The notes below the pieces were generated by a model. It was given only the letters and a program-made list of their open reading frames with translations, did not search any database and was not told where the DNA came from. Below, piece after piece: positions 1-8,602 of a DNA stretch of 64,000 nucleotides. The stretch comes from Bryobacteraceae bacterium (lineage in GTDB: Bacteria > Acidobacteriota > Terriglobia > Bryobacterales > Bryobacteraceae): contig JAWKHH010000004.1 in the NCBI GenBank assembly GCA_041394945.1, positions 1,116,001 through 1,180,000 on the forward strand. The letters run 5' to 3'. Positions within the stretch are counted from its first letter, which is position 1. Every line of letters starts with the position of its first letter. A program made the position numbers and the translations under genes.

Positions 1-123
1 GGCTCCGCGCTCGAAGTAACCGACGCCGTTCTTATACAGAACGACTTTCTTGATGGGGAGTTCGGCGGCTGTGGACATGGCGCTGGCGAGCAGAAGGGCG
101 ACGGGAAGTCTCCGAAAATGCAT
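1..123 (-). CDS. DUF4139-like protein, N-terminal fragment
   Basis: Only the first 41 codons lie in the window; the gene runs off the left edge. The reading starts at ATG (121-123) with a signal-peptide-like stretch (basic HFRR, then a hydrophobic core ending near STAA) followed by KKVVLYKNGVGYFERGA. The 'YKNGVGYFER' beginning is familiar from secreted DUF4139-type proteins of Acidobacteriota, which suggests an exported protein of unknown function. A TAGAAT hexamer lies four bases upstream of the ATG on the minus strand. The gene is divergent from the propeller gene that starts at 171. The family call rests on a short segment and is tentative. Confidence 0.5.
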   Translation of the reverse strand, partial: MHFRRLPVALLLASAMSTAAELPIKKVVLYKNGVGYFERGA

Positions 124-170
124 CGTGATTCTATTGTCCATGATCGGAAGGCGTATGGGAGGATGACTAT

Positions 171-1682
171 ATGGCTTGGTATCAAAGTGCGTGGGCCGTG
201 GCCGGCGCAAGCATCTTATTCCCGCCGGCGGGGCTTGCGCTGCTGTGGGCGCGGCGGGGGAGCATCGCGCTGAAGGTGCTGGGGACGTTGGCGATTCTGG
301 CGCTCGGGGTGGTGCAGTTATTCAAAGTCTACGGACTGCGGACGGAGATGGGCGGTAGCGGTCTGCCGGCGTTTTTCACATTCGAATCGAAAGAGGATCG
401 GGCGCGGGCAGTGGAGGAAAGCCGGGCCGGGCCCGCGACGGCGACTCCGGCTGAACCGGCTCCCGCGGCGGCTCCGGAAGTCGTGAAGGCCGCCGTTCCG
501 GAGCCTCCGCCCGCGCCGGTGTTCCATAACTACTGGACTGACTACCGCGGCCCGAACCGCCTCGGCATCTACGCCGAAGGCCCGATTCTCACGGAGTGGC
601 CGGCCGAGGGGCTCACACAGCTGTGGAAGCAACCCATTGGCGGCGGGTACGGCGGCTTCGTAGTGGCCGACGGGCTGCTGTACACGATCGAGCAGCGGCG
701 GGATCAGGAAGTGGTGGCCGCCTACGACATCGGCGCCGGACGAGAAAAGTGGACGAATTCCTGGAAGGCGTTCTTCCAGGAATCGATGGGCGGGGACGGT
801 CCGCGCACGACGCCGGTTTACGACGGCGGACGGCTTTACGCGCTTGGCGCGGAGGGCGAACTGCGCTGCCTGAATGCGGGCACGGGCAAGTTGATCTGGA
901 GCAAGAACATCCTCAAAGAGAACGGCGCGTCGAATCTGATGTGGGCGATGTCGGCCTCGCCGCTCGTAGTCGGCGAAAAGCTGATCGTGCTGCCGGGCGG
1001 GCCGGAGAAGTCCGTGGTGGCGTACGAAAAAGCGACCGGCAAGTTTCTGTGGGGCTCTCAGGATGACGAGCAGGCGTATGTTTCGCCGATGGTGATGACG
1101 CTTGGCGGCAAGCGGCAACTCGTGGTGATCAGCGCCACCCGCGCCATGGGCATGACGATCGACGAAGGCCGGGTGTTGTGGGAGGTTCCGTGGGTGACCG
1201 AGTATCACGTGAACGCTACGCAGCCGCTGAAGGTGAGCGACAACCGCGTGCTGCTGTCGGCGGGATACGGCCATGGGTCGGCGCTGGTGGAGTTGACGCC
1301 GAAGGACGATGCGTTCGAGACGAAGGTGGTCTGGCAGAACAATCGGATGAAGACGAAGTTCAACCCGCCGGTGCTGTTCGAGGGGAACGTCTATGGGCTG
1401 GACGAAGGGATTCTCCAGTGCATCGACGCAGGTACGGGCGAGCAGAAATGGAAGGGCGGGCGGTACGGCTATGGGCAGGTGCTGCTCGCCTCGGGGCGCC
1501 TGGTGGTGCTGAGCGAGCGCGGCGAGTTGGCGCTGGTGAAGGCGGCTCCGGCGGCGTACGAGGAGATCGCGAAGTTTCAGGCGATCGAAGGCAAGACGTG
1601 GAACACGCACGCGATCGCCGATGGTGTGGTCTACGTGCGCAACGCGGAAGAGATGGCGGCGTTCCGGCTGGGTGCGCGATGA
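171..1682 (+). CDS. Membrane-anchored PQQ-like beta-propeller protein
   Basis: A 503-residue protein. Two hydrophobic segments (about residues 5-27 and 31-52) are followed by an Ala/Pro-rich linker (about 80-118) and then a propeller built from PQQ-like blades, recognisable by repeated patterns such as 'VAAYDIGAGREKW', 'LRCLNAGTGKLIWSK' and 'VVAYEKATGKFLW'. The fold is the one seen in BamB and quinoprotein dehydrogenases. No dehydrogenase catalytic residues can be assigned, so a binding or scaffolding role outside the inner membrane is more likely than catalysis. GGAGG lies 8 bases upstream of the ATG and supports this start. The stop overlaps the start of the cupin gene (ATGA), implying translational coupling. 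A second propeller gene follows the cupin. Confidence 0.8.
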   Translation: MAWYQSAWAVAGASILFPPAGLALLWARRGSIALKVLGTLAILALGVVQLFKVYGLRTEMGGSGLPAFFTFESKEDRARAVEESRAGPATATPAEPAPAAAPEVVKAAVPEPPPAPVFHNYWTDYRGPNRLGIYAEGPILTEWPAEGLTQLWKQPIGGGYGGFVVADGLLYTIEQRRDQEVVAAYDIGAGREKWTNSWKAFFQESMGGDGPRTTPVYDGGRLYALGAEGELRCLNAGTGKLIWSKNILKENGASNLMWAMSASPLVVGEKLIVLPGGPEKSVVAYEKATGKFLWGSQDDEQAYVSPMVMTLGGKRQLVVISATRAMGMTIDEGRVLWEVPWVTEYHVNATQPLKVSDNRVLLSAGYGHGSALVELTPKDDAFETKVVWQNNRMKTKFNPPVLFEGNVYGLDEGILQCIDAGTGEQKWKGGRYGYGQVLLASGRLVVLSERGELALVKAAPAAYEEIAKFQAIEGKTWNTHAIADGVVYVRNAEEMAAFRLGAR

Positions 1683-2044
1683 CGCCTCCCGTGATCAACC
1701 TGCGGGAAAAGCTGGCTCTGTTCGAGGAGCACTGGTCGCCACGGATCGTGGCGGCGATGAACGGGTACCAGTTCAAGCTCGTGAAGGTGAAGGGAGAGTT
1801 CGTGTGGCACGATCACGCCGAGACCGACGAGGTGTTTGTGGTACTCCAAGGCCGGCTGACGATCGCGTTTCGCGACGGCGAGGTGACGCTTGGACCGGGC
1901 GAGATGGTAGTGGTCCCGAGGGGCGTGGAGCACAAGCCCTACGCCGATGAGGAGTGCCACATGATGCTGGTGGAGCCGGCGGGGACGGTCAACACAGGCG
2001 CGGCGGGCGGCGAGTTGACCGCACCGGACGGCGTATGGGTGTGA
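1679..2044 (+). CDS. Small cupin-domain protein
   Basis: A 121-residue single-domain cupin. Both cupin motifs are visible: motif 1 as WHDHAETDEVFVVLQG (two His and a Glu as metal ligands) and motif 2 as GPGEMVVVPRGVEHKP (the fourth ligand His). The length is typical of mannose-6-phosphate-isomerase-like cupins whose substrates are rarely known. It has no signal peptide, so it is cytoplasmic. The start ATG overlaps the stop of the preceding propeller gene by four bases, and its 3' end overlaps the start of the next propeller gene by about 10 bases. The three genes therefore look like one transcription unit. The substrate cannot be inferred. Confidence 0.85.
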   Translation: MTPPVINLREKLALFEEHWSPRIVAAMNGYQFKLVKVKGEFVWHDHAETDEVFVVLQGRLTIAFRDGEVTLGPGEMVVVPRGVEHKPYADEECHMMLVEPAGTVNTGAAGGELTAPDGVWV

Positions 2045-3342
2045 GACTTGCCGGACTGCTGATCACGGCGGCGGCGCTGGCGGCCGACTGGCCGGAGTGG
2101 CGCGGCGCGGGACGGCAGGGGATCTGGACCGAAAACGGCATCGTGGATGCAGTGCCCACGGCGCTGAAAGAAACCTGGCGTGTCCCGGTGCGGGCCGGCT
2201 ATTCGGGGCCGGCCGTCGCCAGGGGTCGCGTTTTCCTTCTCGATTTCGCGCGGGGCGATGGGACGCGGGTGGAAGAACGGGCCGTGTGCCTTGATGAACG
2301 GAGCGGGAAGACGCTCTGGACTCGGGCGTGGGAGGCCGACTATCGTGGACTCGACTACGCCAACGGTCCGCGGGCGACGCCGAGCGTAGACGGTGACAAC
2401 CTCTACGTCCTCGGCGCGATGGGATCGTTGCGATGCCTGCGAGTGCGCGATGGAAGCGAAGTGTGGTCAGCGGATTTCGTGCGGGACTTCGCGGCGGAGA
2501 TTCCGGGATGGGGCACGTCGAGCGCGCCGCTGGTGGCGGGCGAGAATCTGATCGCCGTGGTGGGCGGGCGGCCGGACGCCAAGGTGGTCGCGTTCGATAA
2601 GCGCACTGGCGCGGTGAAATGGAAGGCGCTCTCCGGCGCCGATTCCGAGATCGGCTACTCGCAGCCGGTGCTGATTCGCGCCGGACGGCCGCAGGTAATC
2701 GTGTGGCACGCGGGGGCGATTGACGCACTCGATCCGGAGACCGGGCGAAGCCTATGGTCGCAGGCATTTCGCATCACGATGAACACTCCGATCGCGACGC
2801 CGGCGTGGAGCGCGCCGCACCTGCTCGTGTCGGGCTTCTTCGATGGAGCGCGGATGATGGATGTGGGCCGCGATGGCGCGCGGCTTGCGTGGGGTAGCGA
2901 GAGCCATTCCGAGATCAAGAGCGACAAACTGCACACGCTGATGAGCCAGCCGATCATTGAGGGTGATTACGTCTACGGAGTGTGCAGTTACGGGCAGTTA
3001 CGATGCCTGCGGCGGACCACGGGGGAACGGGTGTGGGAGACGCAGGCGCTGACGGTGGAGCGGGCTCGAAACGTCACGGCGTGGCTGGTTCGGCAGGGCG
3101 AGCGTGTATTCGCGTTGAACGATCGCGGAGAGCTGGTGACGGCGCACCTTTCGCCGGAGGGCTACCAGGAAACGAGCCGGGTGAAGTTGATTGAGCCAAC
3201 GTCGAAGGCGGGTGGGCGGCGGGAACTCGGTGCGGTGGTGTGGTCGCACCCGGCGTTTGCGAACCGTCACATCGTGCTGCGCAACGATCGGGAAGCGGTG
3301 CGGTTCTCGTTGGCCGTCGCCGACTACGACTCCACGCGCTGA
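2035..3342 (+). CDS. Secreted PQQ-like beta-propeller protein
   Basis: About 435 residues from the ATG at 2035, which gives a short signal peptide (MGVRLAGLLITAAALAA) directly followed by DWPEWRGAGRQGIW, the usual N-terminus of exported PQQ-repeat proteins ('W..WRG.gr.G'). Blades are marked by 'KVVAFDKRTGAVKWKAL', 'IDALDPETGRSLWSQ' and 'LRCLRRTTGERVWE'. It is a relative of the propeller encoded at 171 but carries a cleavable signal instead of membrane anchors. It probably acts in the periplasm; the ligand is unknown. The 3' end overlaps the convergent oxidoreductase gene by 19 bases. Confidence 0.8.
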   Translation: MGVRLAGLLITAAALAADWPEWRGAGRQGIWTENGIVDAVPTALKETWRVPVRAGYSGPAVARGRVFLLDFARGDGTRVEERAVCLDERSGKTLWTRAWEADYRGLDYANGPRATPSVDGDNLYVLGAMGSLRCLRVRDGSEVWSADFVRDFAAEIPGWGTSSAPLVAGENLIAVVGGRPDAKVVAFDKRTGAVKWKALSGADSEIGYSQPVLIRAGRPQVIVWHAGAIDALDPETGRSLWSQAFRITMNTPIATPAWSAPHLLVSGFFDGARMMDVGRDGARLAWGSESHSEIKSDKLHTLMSQPIIEGDYVYGVCSYGQLRCLRRTTGERVWETQALTVERARNVTAWLVRQGERVFALNDRGELVTAHLSPEGYQETSRVKLIEPTSKAGGRRELGAVVWSHPAFANRHIVLRNDREAVRFSLAVADYDSTR

Positions 3343-4511
3343 GCCGCCCCGTTCCAGCGCTGGCGGCGGCCGGATTGGAGCGACAGGTTCGCCATCTGCA
3401 CGACGAGCGCGGCCTGGAAGCCGAGGCGCATCGGAGCCGTGGGCTTGTTCCGCGTGCGGACACACTCGAGAAAGTTAGCGACGTGTAAGTCCGTGGCGTA
3501 ACCGAAGCCCTTGGCGGACTTACCGCTGAGCGCGGCCGTATCTTCGGCGCCGGACATGTAGACGCGGTATTCCTCGCGGCCGATGTCCATACGCGCTTTA
3601 TCGCCGTCGATCTGGTTGAGTTGGTCGTTGCGGGACTGGTAGCGCATGGCCGCGTAGTTGACGCTGAAGACGCCGATGAAGTCCTCCGGGTACTCGGCAG
3701 TGACGACGACGGATTCGGGCGTATCGACGCTTTCCTTATGCGGACGGCCGGCGGCGGCGGTGACGGCCGTCGGGTAGCTGGCGTTCATCAACAGGTGGAA
3801 GCCGTCGAAGACATGGGCGCCCTGGTCGGCGACGATGCCGCCGGCGTACTCCCGGTAGAAGCGCCAGTTGCGGAAGCGGTCCGGGTCCACGGCGCGGCGG
3901 GCGGCGGGGCCTTGCCATTGTTCCCAGTCGAGCGGGCCGTCGAGTTTCGTGGTCCGGCGCGCGCTCAGGTAGTTGTTGAGCCACCAGCCCCGGATCATGC
4001 GGACGTCGCCGAGCGTCCCTTTGGCGACGACGCGGCGCGCTTCGAGATACAGGTCGTAGCTGCGGCGCTGCATGCCCACCTGGATGATCTGCTTCGAACG
4101 CTTCTCCGCCTCGACGAGTTCGACGCCTTGCTGGGGCGTTTGGCAGAGCGGCTTCTCGACGTAGACGTCCTTGCCGGCGGCTAACGCGTCGAGCACCATG
4201 CGGTGATGCCAGTGTTCGGGTGTCGCGATCAGGACCGCTTGGATGGCTGAGTCGGCGAGGAGGTCTTTGTAGTTGCGTACGGCCTTCGGTGTATCGAGCT
4301 GGTGTTTTGCCGCCTCGGAGAGCGCTCGTTCGAGGTTCGGCTCATAGACGTCGCAGATGGCGGAGACGCGAACGGCGGGGTCCTTCTGGAACACGGTCAT
4401 CACGAACGTGCCGCGGCCGCCGGAGCCAATCACGCCGAGTTGCACGTTGCTTTGTTGCAGGAGTGCGGCGGCGGCAGTGGGCGCGGTGGCAAAGAACGTG
4501 CGGCGTTTCAT
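3324..4511 (-). CDS. Gfo/Idh/MocA family oxidoreductase
   Basis: A 395-residue protein from the ATG at 4511 (a GTG lies just before it). The N-terminus has an RR-type signal (MKRRTFFATAPTAAAALLQQ) followed by the Rossmann stretch VQLGVIGSGGRGTFVM, then 'AICDVYEPNLERA' and the family hallmark EKPLCQTPQQG (the EKP lysine). It belongs to the secreted or Tat-exported branch of NAD(P)-dependent sugar dehydrogenases common in Planctomycetes and Acidobacteria. The substrate is unknown. It lies 16-20 bases downstream of the M28-type peptidase gene on the same strand and is probably the last gene of the minus-strand operon that begins at 12719. Confidence 0.9.
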   Translation of the reverse strand: MKRRTFFATAPTAAAALLQQSNVQLGVIGSGGRGTFVMTVFQKDPAVRVSAICDVYEPNLERALSEAAKHQLDTPKAVRNYKDLLADSAIQAVLIATPEHWHHRMVLDALAAGKDVYVEKPLCQTPQQGVELVEAEKRSKQIIQVGMQRRSYDLYLEARRVVAKGTLGDVRMIRGWWLNNYLSARRTTKLDGPLDWEQWQGPAARRAVDPDRFRNWRFYREYAGGIVADQGAHVFDGFHLLMNASYPTAVTAAAGRPHKESVDTPESVVVTAEYPEDFIGVFSVNYAAMRYQSRNDQLNQIDGDKARMDIGREEYRVYMSGAEDTAALSGKSAKGFGYATDLHVANFLECVRTRNKPTAPMRLGFQAALVVQMANLSLQSGRRQRWNGAAQRVES

Positions 4512-4530
4512 CACCGCCGATGATATCGCG

Positions 4531-6255
4531 CTACTCGTCGATGGCGATGTAGCCGTGGCGGGCGAGGAAGCGGAAGTAGGCTTCGTAGTTGAACTTGGAC
4601 GGGCCGGCTTCCTTTTCTGTGAGCGCGATGATCTGTTCGATCGTGCGCTTGCCGTCGGCCCAGTAGAGAGCGAGTCCGGCGCGGGCGTCCCAGGCTCCGG
4701 AGGGGAAGCCGTTGCGCTTGTCGACCGCCAGATCGTCGAGCGGGATGGTGCCGAACCGGAGGCGGCGGGGCTTGGGGCCCTGAACGATCCTGGGAGTGAT
4801 TGTCACTCTGGGTACGACGTTAGGATCGATTCGTTGAAGGGACTTGAGTGCGAGTGTCCGCGAGATCCCCTCCGGCCAGCGGCGGATGCTTGTTCCAAGG
4901 AACATCGCCTCGACCTGACCGGCGTTGGCGAGGTAGTAGACGTACGTTGCCGCGACGATAGTGAGGTCTCGCAAAGAACGTTCGTCGACGGTGTCCGGTG
5001 TGTCGCGCGAGTTGTGGTGCGAGTGAACGCCCGTGCCGCTGTAAGGCCAAGTCGTGGGGATGCCGATCGAGGGCTCGCCGAGAAAGCTGTCGGTGCCCGG
5101 CATGAACGGCGCGAGCTTCCACGGCCGTTTCACGCGCGGGAAGTACGCCTCGGCGATCTCGGCGATCAGCGCATCGGTGTAGGCTGCGCCGGACCATGGA
5201 TTCAGATGGAAAGTATACTCCGTGCCCTTCGCTTCGTAGGAGCCCGCGGGCGTGTCGAGACAGAACGCGGCGATGGTGCGCTTGATGCGCTCCCGATTCG
5301 ATGCAATGTAGTGATGCGTGCCGTAGTACTCGCCCATGATGAGGACGCGGATAGTGCGGCGGGGCCGGGCCAGCGCCTTGCGGGCGATGCCGCGATTGAT
5401 GGCCGCGATGGCCTCGATCATCGCAGCCACGCCGGTAGCGTTATCGTGCGCACCCTGTTCGGAGGCGTGGCCGAGCAGCAGCACTTCTTCGTTCGTCTCA
5501 CCGGGGATGGTGGCGGTGACGTAGGGGTAGGAATCCTTGTAGAGGCGCGTGTCGACGTTGGCACGAAGGCGAATTGTCTCGCCGTTCTGAAGCCGGGCGC
5601 GAAGCCGGTCCCCTTGATCGGGATTGAGCGAGAAGCAGGGCAGGGGAGTGCTGGACGCGGTGAACGCCCAACCGGCGTCTCCCCAGGCATTCACCCACTG
5701 GCGACCATCGCGCAGGTCGCGATTCTCGCTGAAGCCGTTGAGCACGCCCGCCACTTTCGCCTTCACGAGTTCGTGCTTGATGCCCGCCGGATTCTTTTCG
5801 GTGAGGACGAACTTGCCGGCGACATTGGCTCCGGGCTCCCACAACGCCAGGTCCGCTACGGTGTTTTTCGCCGGCCCGCTCCACATGCACAGCGACGCGG
5901 GCTCGCGGCGATAGTCGGCGAGCACTTCGCCGGACCCCTCAACCGTCAGAGTCGCCGAGCGCGCATCCCAGGCGAGGGGCATGGTCCAGAAGCCGTACTG
6001 CGTCTTCCCGTCGGCGGGCGCCTTCACGATTTCGACGTTCCCGGCCCCGGCCGCGCGCAGCATAGCCGCCACGTTGCCCGAGGTCTCATGGAACTTCGGG
6101 AAGGTGAACCAGCGGTCGGTCTTCCACACCGCTTCGACGTGCGTCATGGCTTCGGCCGGCCGTACGTCGTGGCCGATGGTGTCGAGCAGCGCGGGAATTT
6201 CTGTGGCGCCGCACAACGGCAGCGCGATGAGAGCGAGTGTTTGGCTAGCGGACAT
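4531..6255 (-). CDS. M28-type metallopeptidase with winged-helix-like C-terminus
   Basis: About 574 residues from the ATG at 6255, with a signal-like N-terminus (MSASQTLALIALPLCGATE). The central region carries the M28-like signature LLGHASEQGAHDNATG (His and bridging Asp), 'MGEYYGTHHY' in place of the usual Glu-Glu motif, a later Asp (FCLDTPAG) and a His-rich segment (HSHHNSRDTPDTVD). The last 80 residues (LYWADGKRTIEQIIALT...FLARHGYIAID) look like a small winged helix, an arrangement known in DUF4910-type aminopeptidase-like proteins. The start overlaps the stop of the upstream gene by 11 bases. The second Glu of the M28 EE pair is Tyr here, so the metal site may be atypical. Confidence 0.7.
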   Translation of the reverse strand: MSASQTLALIALPLCGATEIPALLDTIGHDVRPAEAMTHVEAVWKTDRWFTFPKFHETSGNVAAMLRAAGAGNVEIVKAPADGKTQYGFWTMPLAWDARSATLTVEGSGEVLADYRREPASLCMWSGPAKNTVADLALWEPGANVAGKFVLTEKNPAGIKHELVKAKVAGVLNGFSENRDLRDGRQWVNAWGDAGWAFTASSTPLPCFSLNPDQGDRLRARLQNGETIRLRANVDTRLYKDSYPYVTATIPGETNEEVLLLGHASEQGAHDNATGVAAMIEAIAAINRGIARKALARPRRTIRVLIMGEYYGTHHYIASNRERIKRTIAAFCLDTPAGSYEAKGTEYTFHLNPWSGAAYTDALIAEIAEAYFPRVKRPWKLAPFMPGTDSFLGEPSIGIPTTWPYSGTGVHSHHNSRDTPDTVDERSLRDLTIVAATYVYYLANAGQVEAMFLGTSIRRWPEGISRTLALKSLQRIDPNVVPRVTITPRIVQGPKPRRLRFGTIPLDDLAVDKRNGFPSGAWDARAGLALYWADGKRTIEQIIALTEKEAGPSKFNYEAYFRFLARHGYIAIDE

Positions 6256-6802
6256 TTTCACGAGGGTCGGGGTGATCGCGCGATACGACTTCAACGAGTC
6301 CGACGATGTCGCCAAGCGAGTCGTAGACGGGTGCAAGCACCGAGGTGAGGCCGGGTTTCTCCCGCACCACCTGAACTTCGCCCTTCTCCAGCACGGTCTG
6401 CATCGACGGGTGCATATCCTGGTGGAGCGCGCCCCAGGGCCAGAACTGCGAGAGCTCGTTGACGTTGCGGATGACGATGTGGATCTTGCCGGGTTTGGCG
6501 GCGAGCGGCATCCAGAGGTTGACGTCGTTCGGGAAGGCGGCAAGGCGAGAGAGGCGGATGAGCGTCTTCTTCACCGCGATGAACGTGGCGTGGTCCACGT
6601 TGTAGTCGTCGCTGGCGGCGTACTTGTCCTTGGGATTGTCGGCGAACATCGCCGCGAGGGCCTGCGGAGTGACGATGCGCTTGCACTGGTCGCCATCGAG
6701 CATCACAGAAGCGACGCGAGCGATCTCACGCATGGCGTCTTCGCGGGGGTCGGCGGCGGCCGTCGCGGCAGCGATCAGTACGAGGGCGGCAAGTCGCATC
6801 AT
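6245..6802 (-). CDS. Small secreted cache/PAS-like protein
   Basis: A 185-residue protein. The start at 6802 is chosen because its ATG overlaps the upstream stop (ATGA) and gives a clean signal peptide (MMRLAALVLIAAATAAADP). The C-terminal half, with 'HIVIRNVNELSQFWPWG', 'VLEKGEVQVVREKPGL' and 'APVYDSLGDIVGLVEVVSR', resembles the end of extracytoplasmic cache sensor domains, where a phrase like 'aPvyd..G.viGlvevv' is common. There is no output domain. Function is unknown; it may bind a small ligand in the periplasm. It is sandwiched by overlaps between the DUF4091 and M28 genes and so is likely co-translated with them. Confidence 0.6.
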   Translation of the reverse strand: MMRLAALVLIAAATAAADPREDAMREIARVASVMLDGDQCKRIVTPQALAAMFADNPKDKYAASDDYNVDHATFIAVKKTLIRLSRLAAFPNDVNLWMPLAAKPGKIHIVIRNVNELSQFWPWGALHQDMHPSMQTVLEKGEVQVVREKPGLTSVLAPVYDSLGDIVGLVEVVSRDHPDPRENVR

Positions 6803-8583
6803 TTCTTCTCGAAGATCAGGGCTCGGACCCGGTTCCATGCATCTGGGTCTATGTTCTCAACTTGGGCGTCGGCGGCGCGGGAGGCGGCCTCGAGGTCGGG
6901 GTTGTTCCACTCGTTCGGCGGCCGGTCCGCGCGCTCCGGACGCGGACTCCACCAATCGCCGGGCTGGCTGTCGTTGAAGGCCACCGTCACTTCGGCGCGA
7001 TTGATGCGCAGCGATTGCAGCAGAGCGAGGTCCTGGAGGACGTTGCGCTGGTTCTTGAGGCGAATGGAGGGAATCGGATCGCGCAAACCGAACCGGTCCC
7101 CTGGGTAGACGAGGGTGGTGCCGCCGCCGTCGAAATGGAACCAGGGGTCGGAGCCGGGATTCACGGTGAGCCAGTGAACGTAGCCGTCGGCCCGCCAGAT
7201 CCAAGTTCGAAGCGGCTGCTTGGCGGCAGAAACCGCCGGCTGCGTGACTGGAGGCGGACCGGAATAGTGCCAAAGCAACTCGCCGCGCTGGTGCGCCTTG
7301 GCGGGCGCGTCGGGAAGCCAACTCAACACGGAGCCCGCAGCCACCCACATGCCAACGGCGCCCTTCAGTGTTTCCATCTCCTGCTCCATCGCCCAGGAGA
7401 CGTCGGCGCGGACGAGGAACTTCACGGGGCTGTCGGGAGGAGTGGCGGCTTTCAACAACTGGCCGAATTCCTGGTAGAAGGGAAAGTCTTCGGTGAAGCG
7501 GATCTCGTCACCGTCCCAAGGGAAGGCCTTGTAGCGCTTTTTGTGATTGAAGAACACCTCGAGGCTTGTATTCACCCAGTTGTTCTGCCGGAAGTGCTCT
7601 TCGATCTCACCGAGGACTTGCGTGAACTCGGCCTTGTAGCCGGGCTCGCCCCAGTTGACGAAGCAGGCGGGCCACTCGGGGTTCACGGGCAGGTACATGA
7701 ACGGGATCGGCTTTGCTCCGCGGCGGGTGTCCTTGAAAGCCGTGCCGTCCAGCAGTTGAGCGTAGTGGCGGTCAAAAAGATCCCACGACGACACGTGACG
7801 CTTGCGGCCGTGGCCTTCGAGGGCGGGCGCGAACTCCGGGCCCACTTTGCCGCCGTGGCCGTAGCCAAGCTGGTGAAACGTTCCGCGATGCTCGTAGAAG
7901 ATGCGGTGGTAGGCGTGGATGAGGCGGAAGAAATCGTCGCTCGAGAAGAAATTGCCATCCAGGTAGTTGGCGGCCAGGCGCGGGTATTGCTCGGCGAGGA
8001 ACGTGGAGCCATACGCGTTGTGATCGATGGTGACGGCGTCCTCGGGCGGCGTGAGCAGATCCGTCACCTTGACCTTGAGGCGAGTCTCCCGGCGGCCGCG
8101 GGACCCGGTTCGCAGCACGGCCCGGAGCGTATAGTCGCCGGGCGGCGTGTCTGCCGGAACCCAAACGTCCACCCAGAACGCCTGCGCCGATTGCTTCGGG
8201 ATGTTGTTGTCGGCCTCGGGAAGGGAGGAGTCGTAGGGATGCTGAATGGGGACGAGGGCGTCCGGATAATAGGCCTTCGCCCAGTCCGTGAAGTGGAACC
8301 ACTCGCGAAAAACATCGATCTGCAGCTTGCCCGAGGGATCGTCGAGCCGGAACTCGACGTGATAGGGGCGGGGCCGGTCGAGGCTGACGACGACCTGGGC
8401 GGAAACATAGCCGGCGCGCGCGGCCTGGAGGCCGGCGATTTTGGGCTTGCCTCGCGATTCACCGCGGTCCGCGGCGACCACTTCGCCAAAGGGATCCGGC
8501 CGGTGGCTGGTGGGCCACCATGCGATATCGTCGGCGCGAACCAGCGTCGCGGCGAGTGCGGCTAACCAGACAAGGCGCCCCAC
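6799..8583 (-). CDS. DUF4091-like glycoside-hydrolase-domain protein
   Basis: A 594-residue secreted protein. It starts at GTG (8583) with GGAG about 5 bases upstream, and has a signal peptide (GRLVWLAALAATLVRA). An N-terminal beta-sandwich-like part contains 'QAFWVDVWVPADTPPGDYTL', a phrase typical of the domain preceding DUF4091. A TIM-barrel-like region follows with 'DNHNAYGSTF'-type and 'YLPVNPEWPACFVNWGEPG' segments. Such proteins are predicted glycoside hydrolases without an established substrate. It is part of the minus-strand operon, with four bases of overlap to the small cache-like gene downstream and 19 bases from the DUF4412 gene upstream. Confidence 0.65.
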   Translation of the reverse strand: MGRLVWLAALAATLVRADDIAWWPTSHRPDPFGEVVAADRGESRGKPKIAGLQAARAGYVSAQVVVSLDRPRPYHVEFRLDDPSGKLQIDVFREWFHFTDWAKAYYPDALVPIQHPYDSSLPEADNNIPKQSAQAFWVDVWVPADTPPGDYTLRAVLRTGSRGRRETRLKVKVTDLLTPPEDAVTIDHNAYGSTFLAEQYPRLAANYLDGNFFSSDDFFRLIHAYHRIFYEHRGTFHQLGYGHGGKVGPEFAPALEGHGRKRHVSSWDLFDRHYAQLLDGTAFKDTRRGAKPIPFMYLPVNPEWPACFVNWGEPGYKAEFTQVLGEIEEHFRQNNWVNTSLEVFFNHKKRYKAFPWDGDEIRFTEDFPFYQEFGQLLKAATPPDSPVKFLVRADVSWAMEQEMETLKGAVGMWVAAGSVLSWLPDAPAKAHQRGELLWHYSGPPPVTQPAVSAAKQPLRTWIWRADGYVHWLTVNPGSDPWFHFDGGGTTLVYPGDRFGLRDPIPSIRLKNQRNVLQDLALLQSLRINRAEVTVAFNDSQPGDWWSPRPERADRPPNEWNNPDLEAASRAADAQVENIDPDAWNRVRALIFEKK

Positions 8584-8602
8584 GAGGTCTCCAGAAGCGC
8601 GG

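Noticed and set aside
318..1610. Long antisense open frame opposite the first propeller gene
   Set aside because: It mirrors a real gene with high-GC codon use, has Arg/His/Pro-rich text without domains, and no ribosome site.
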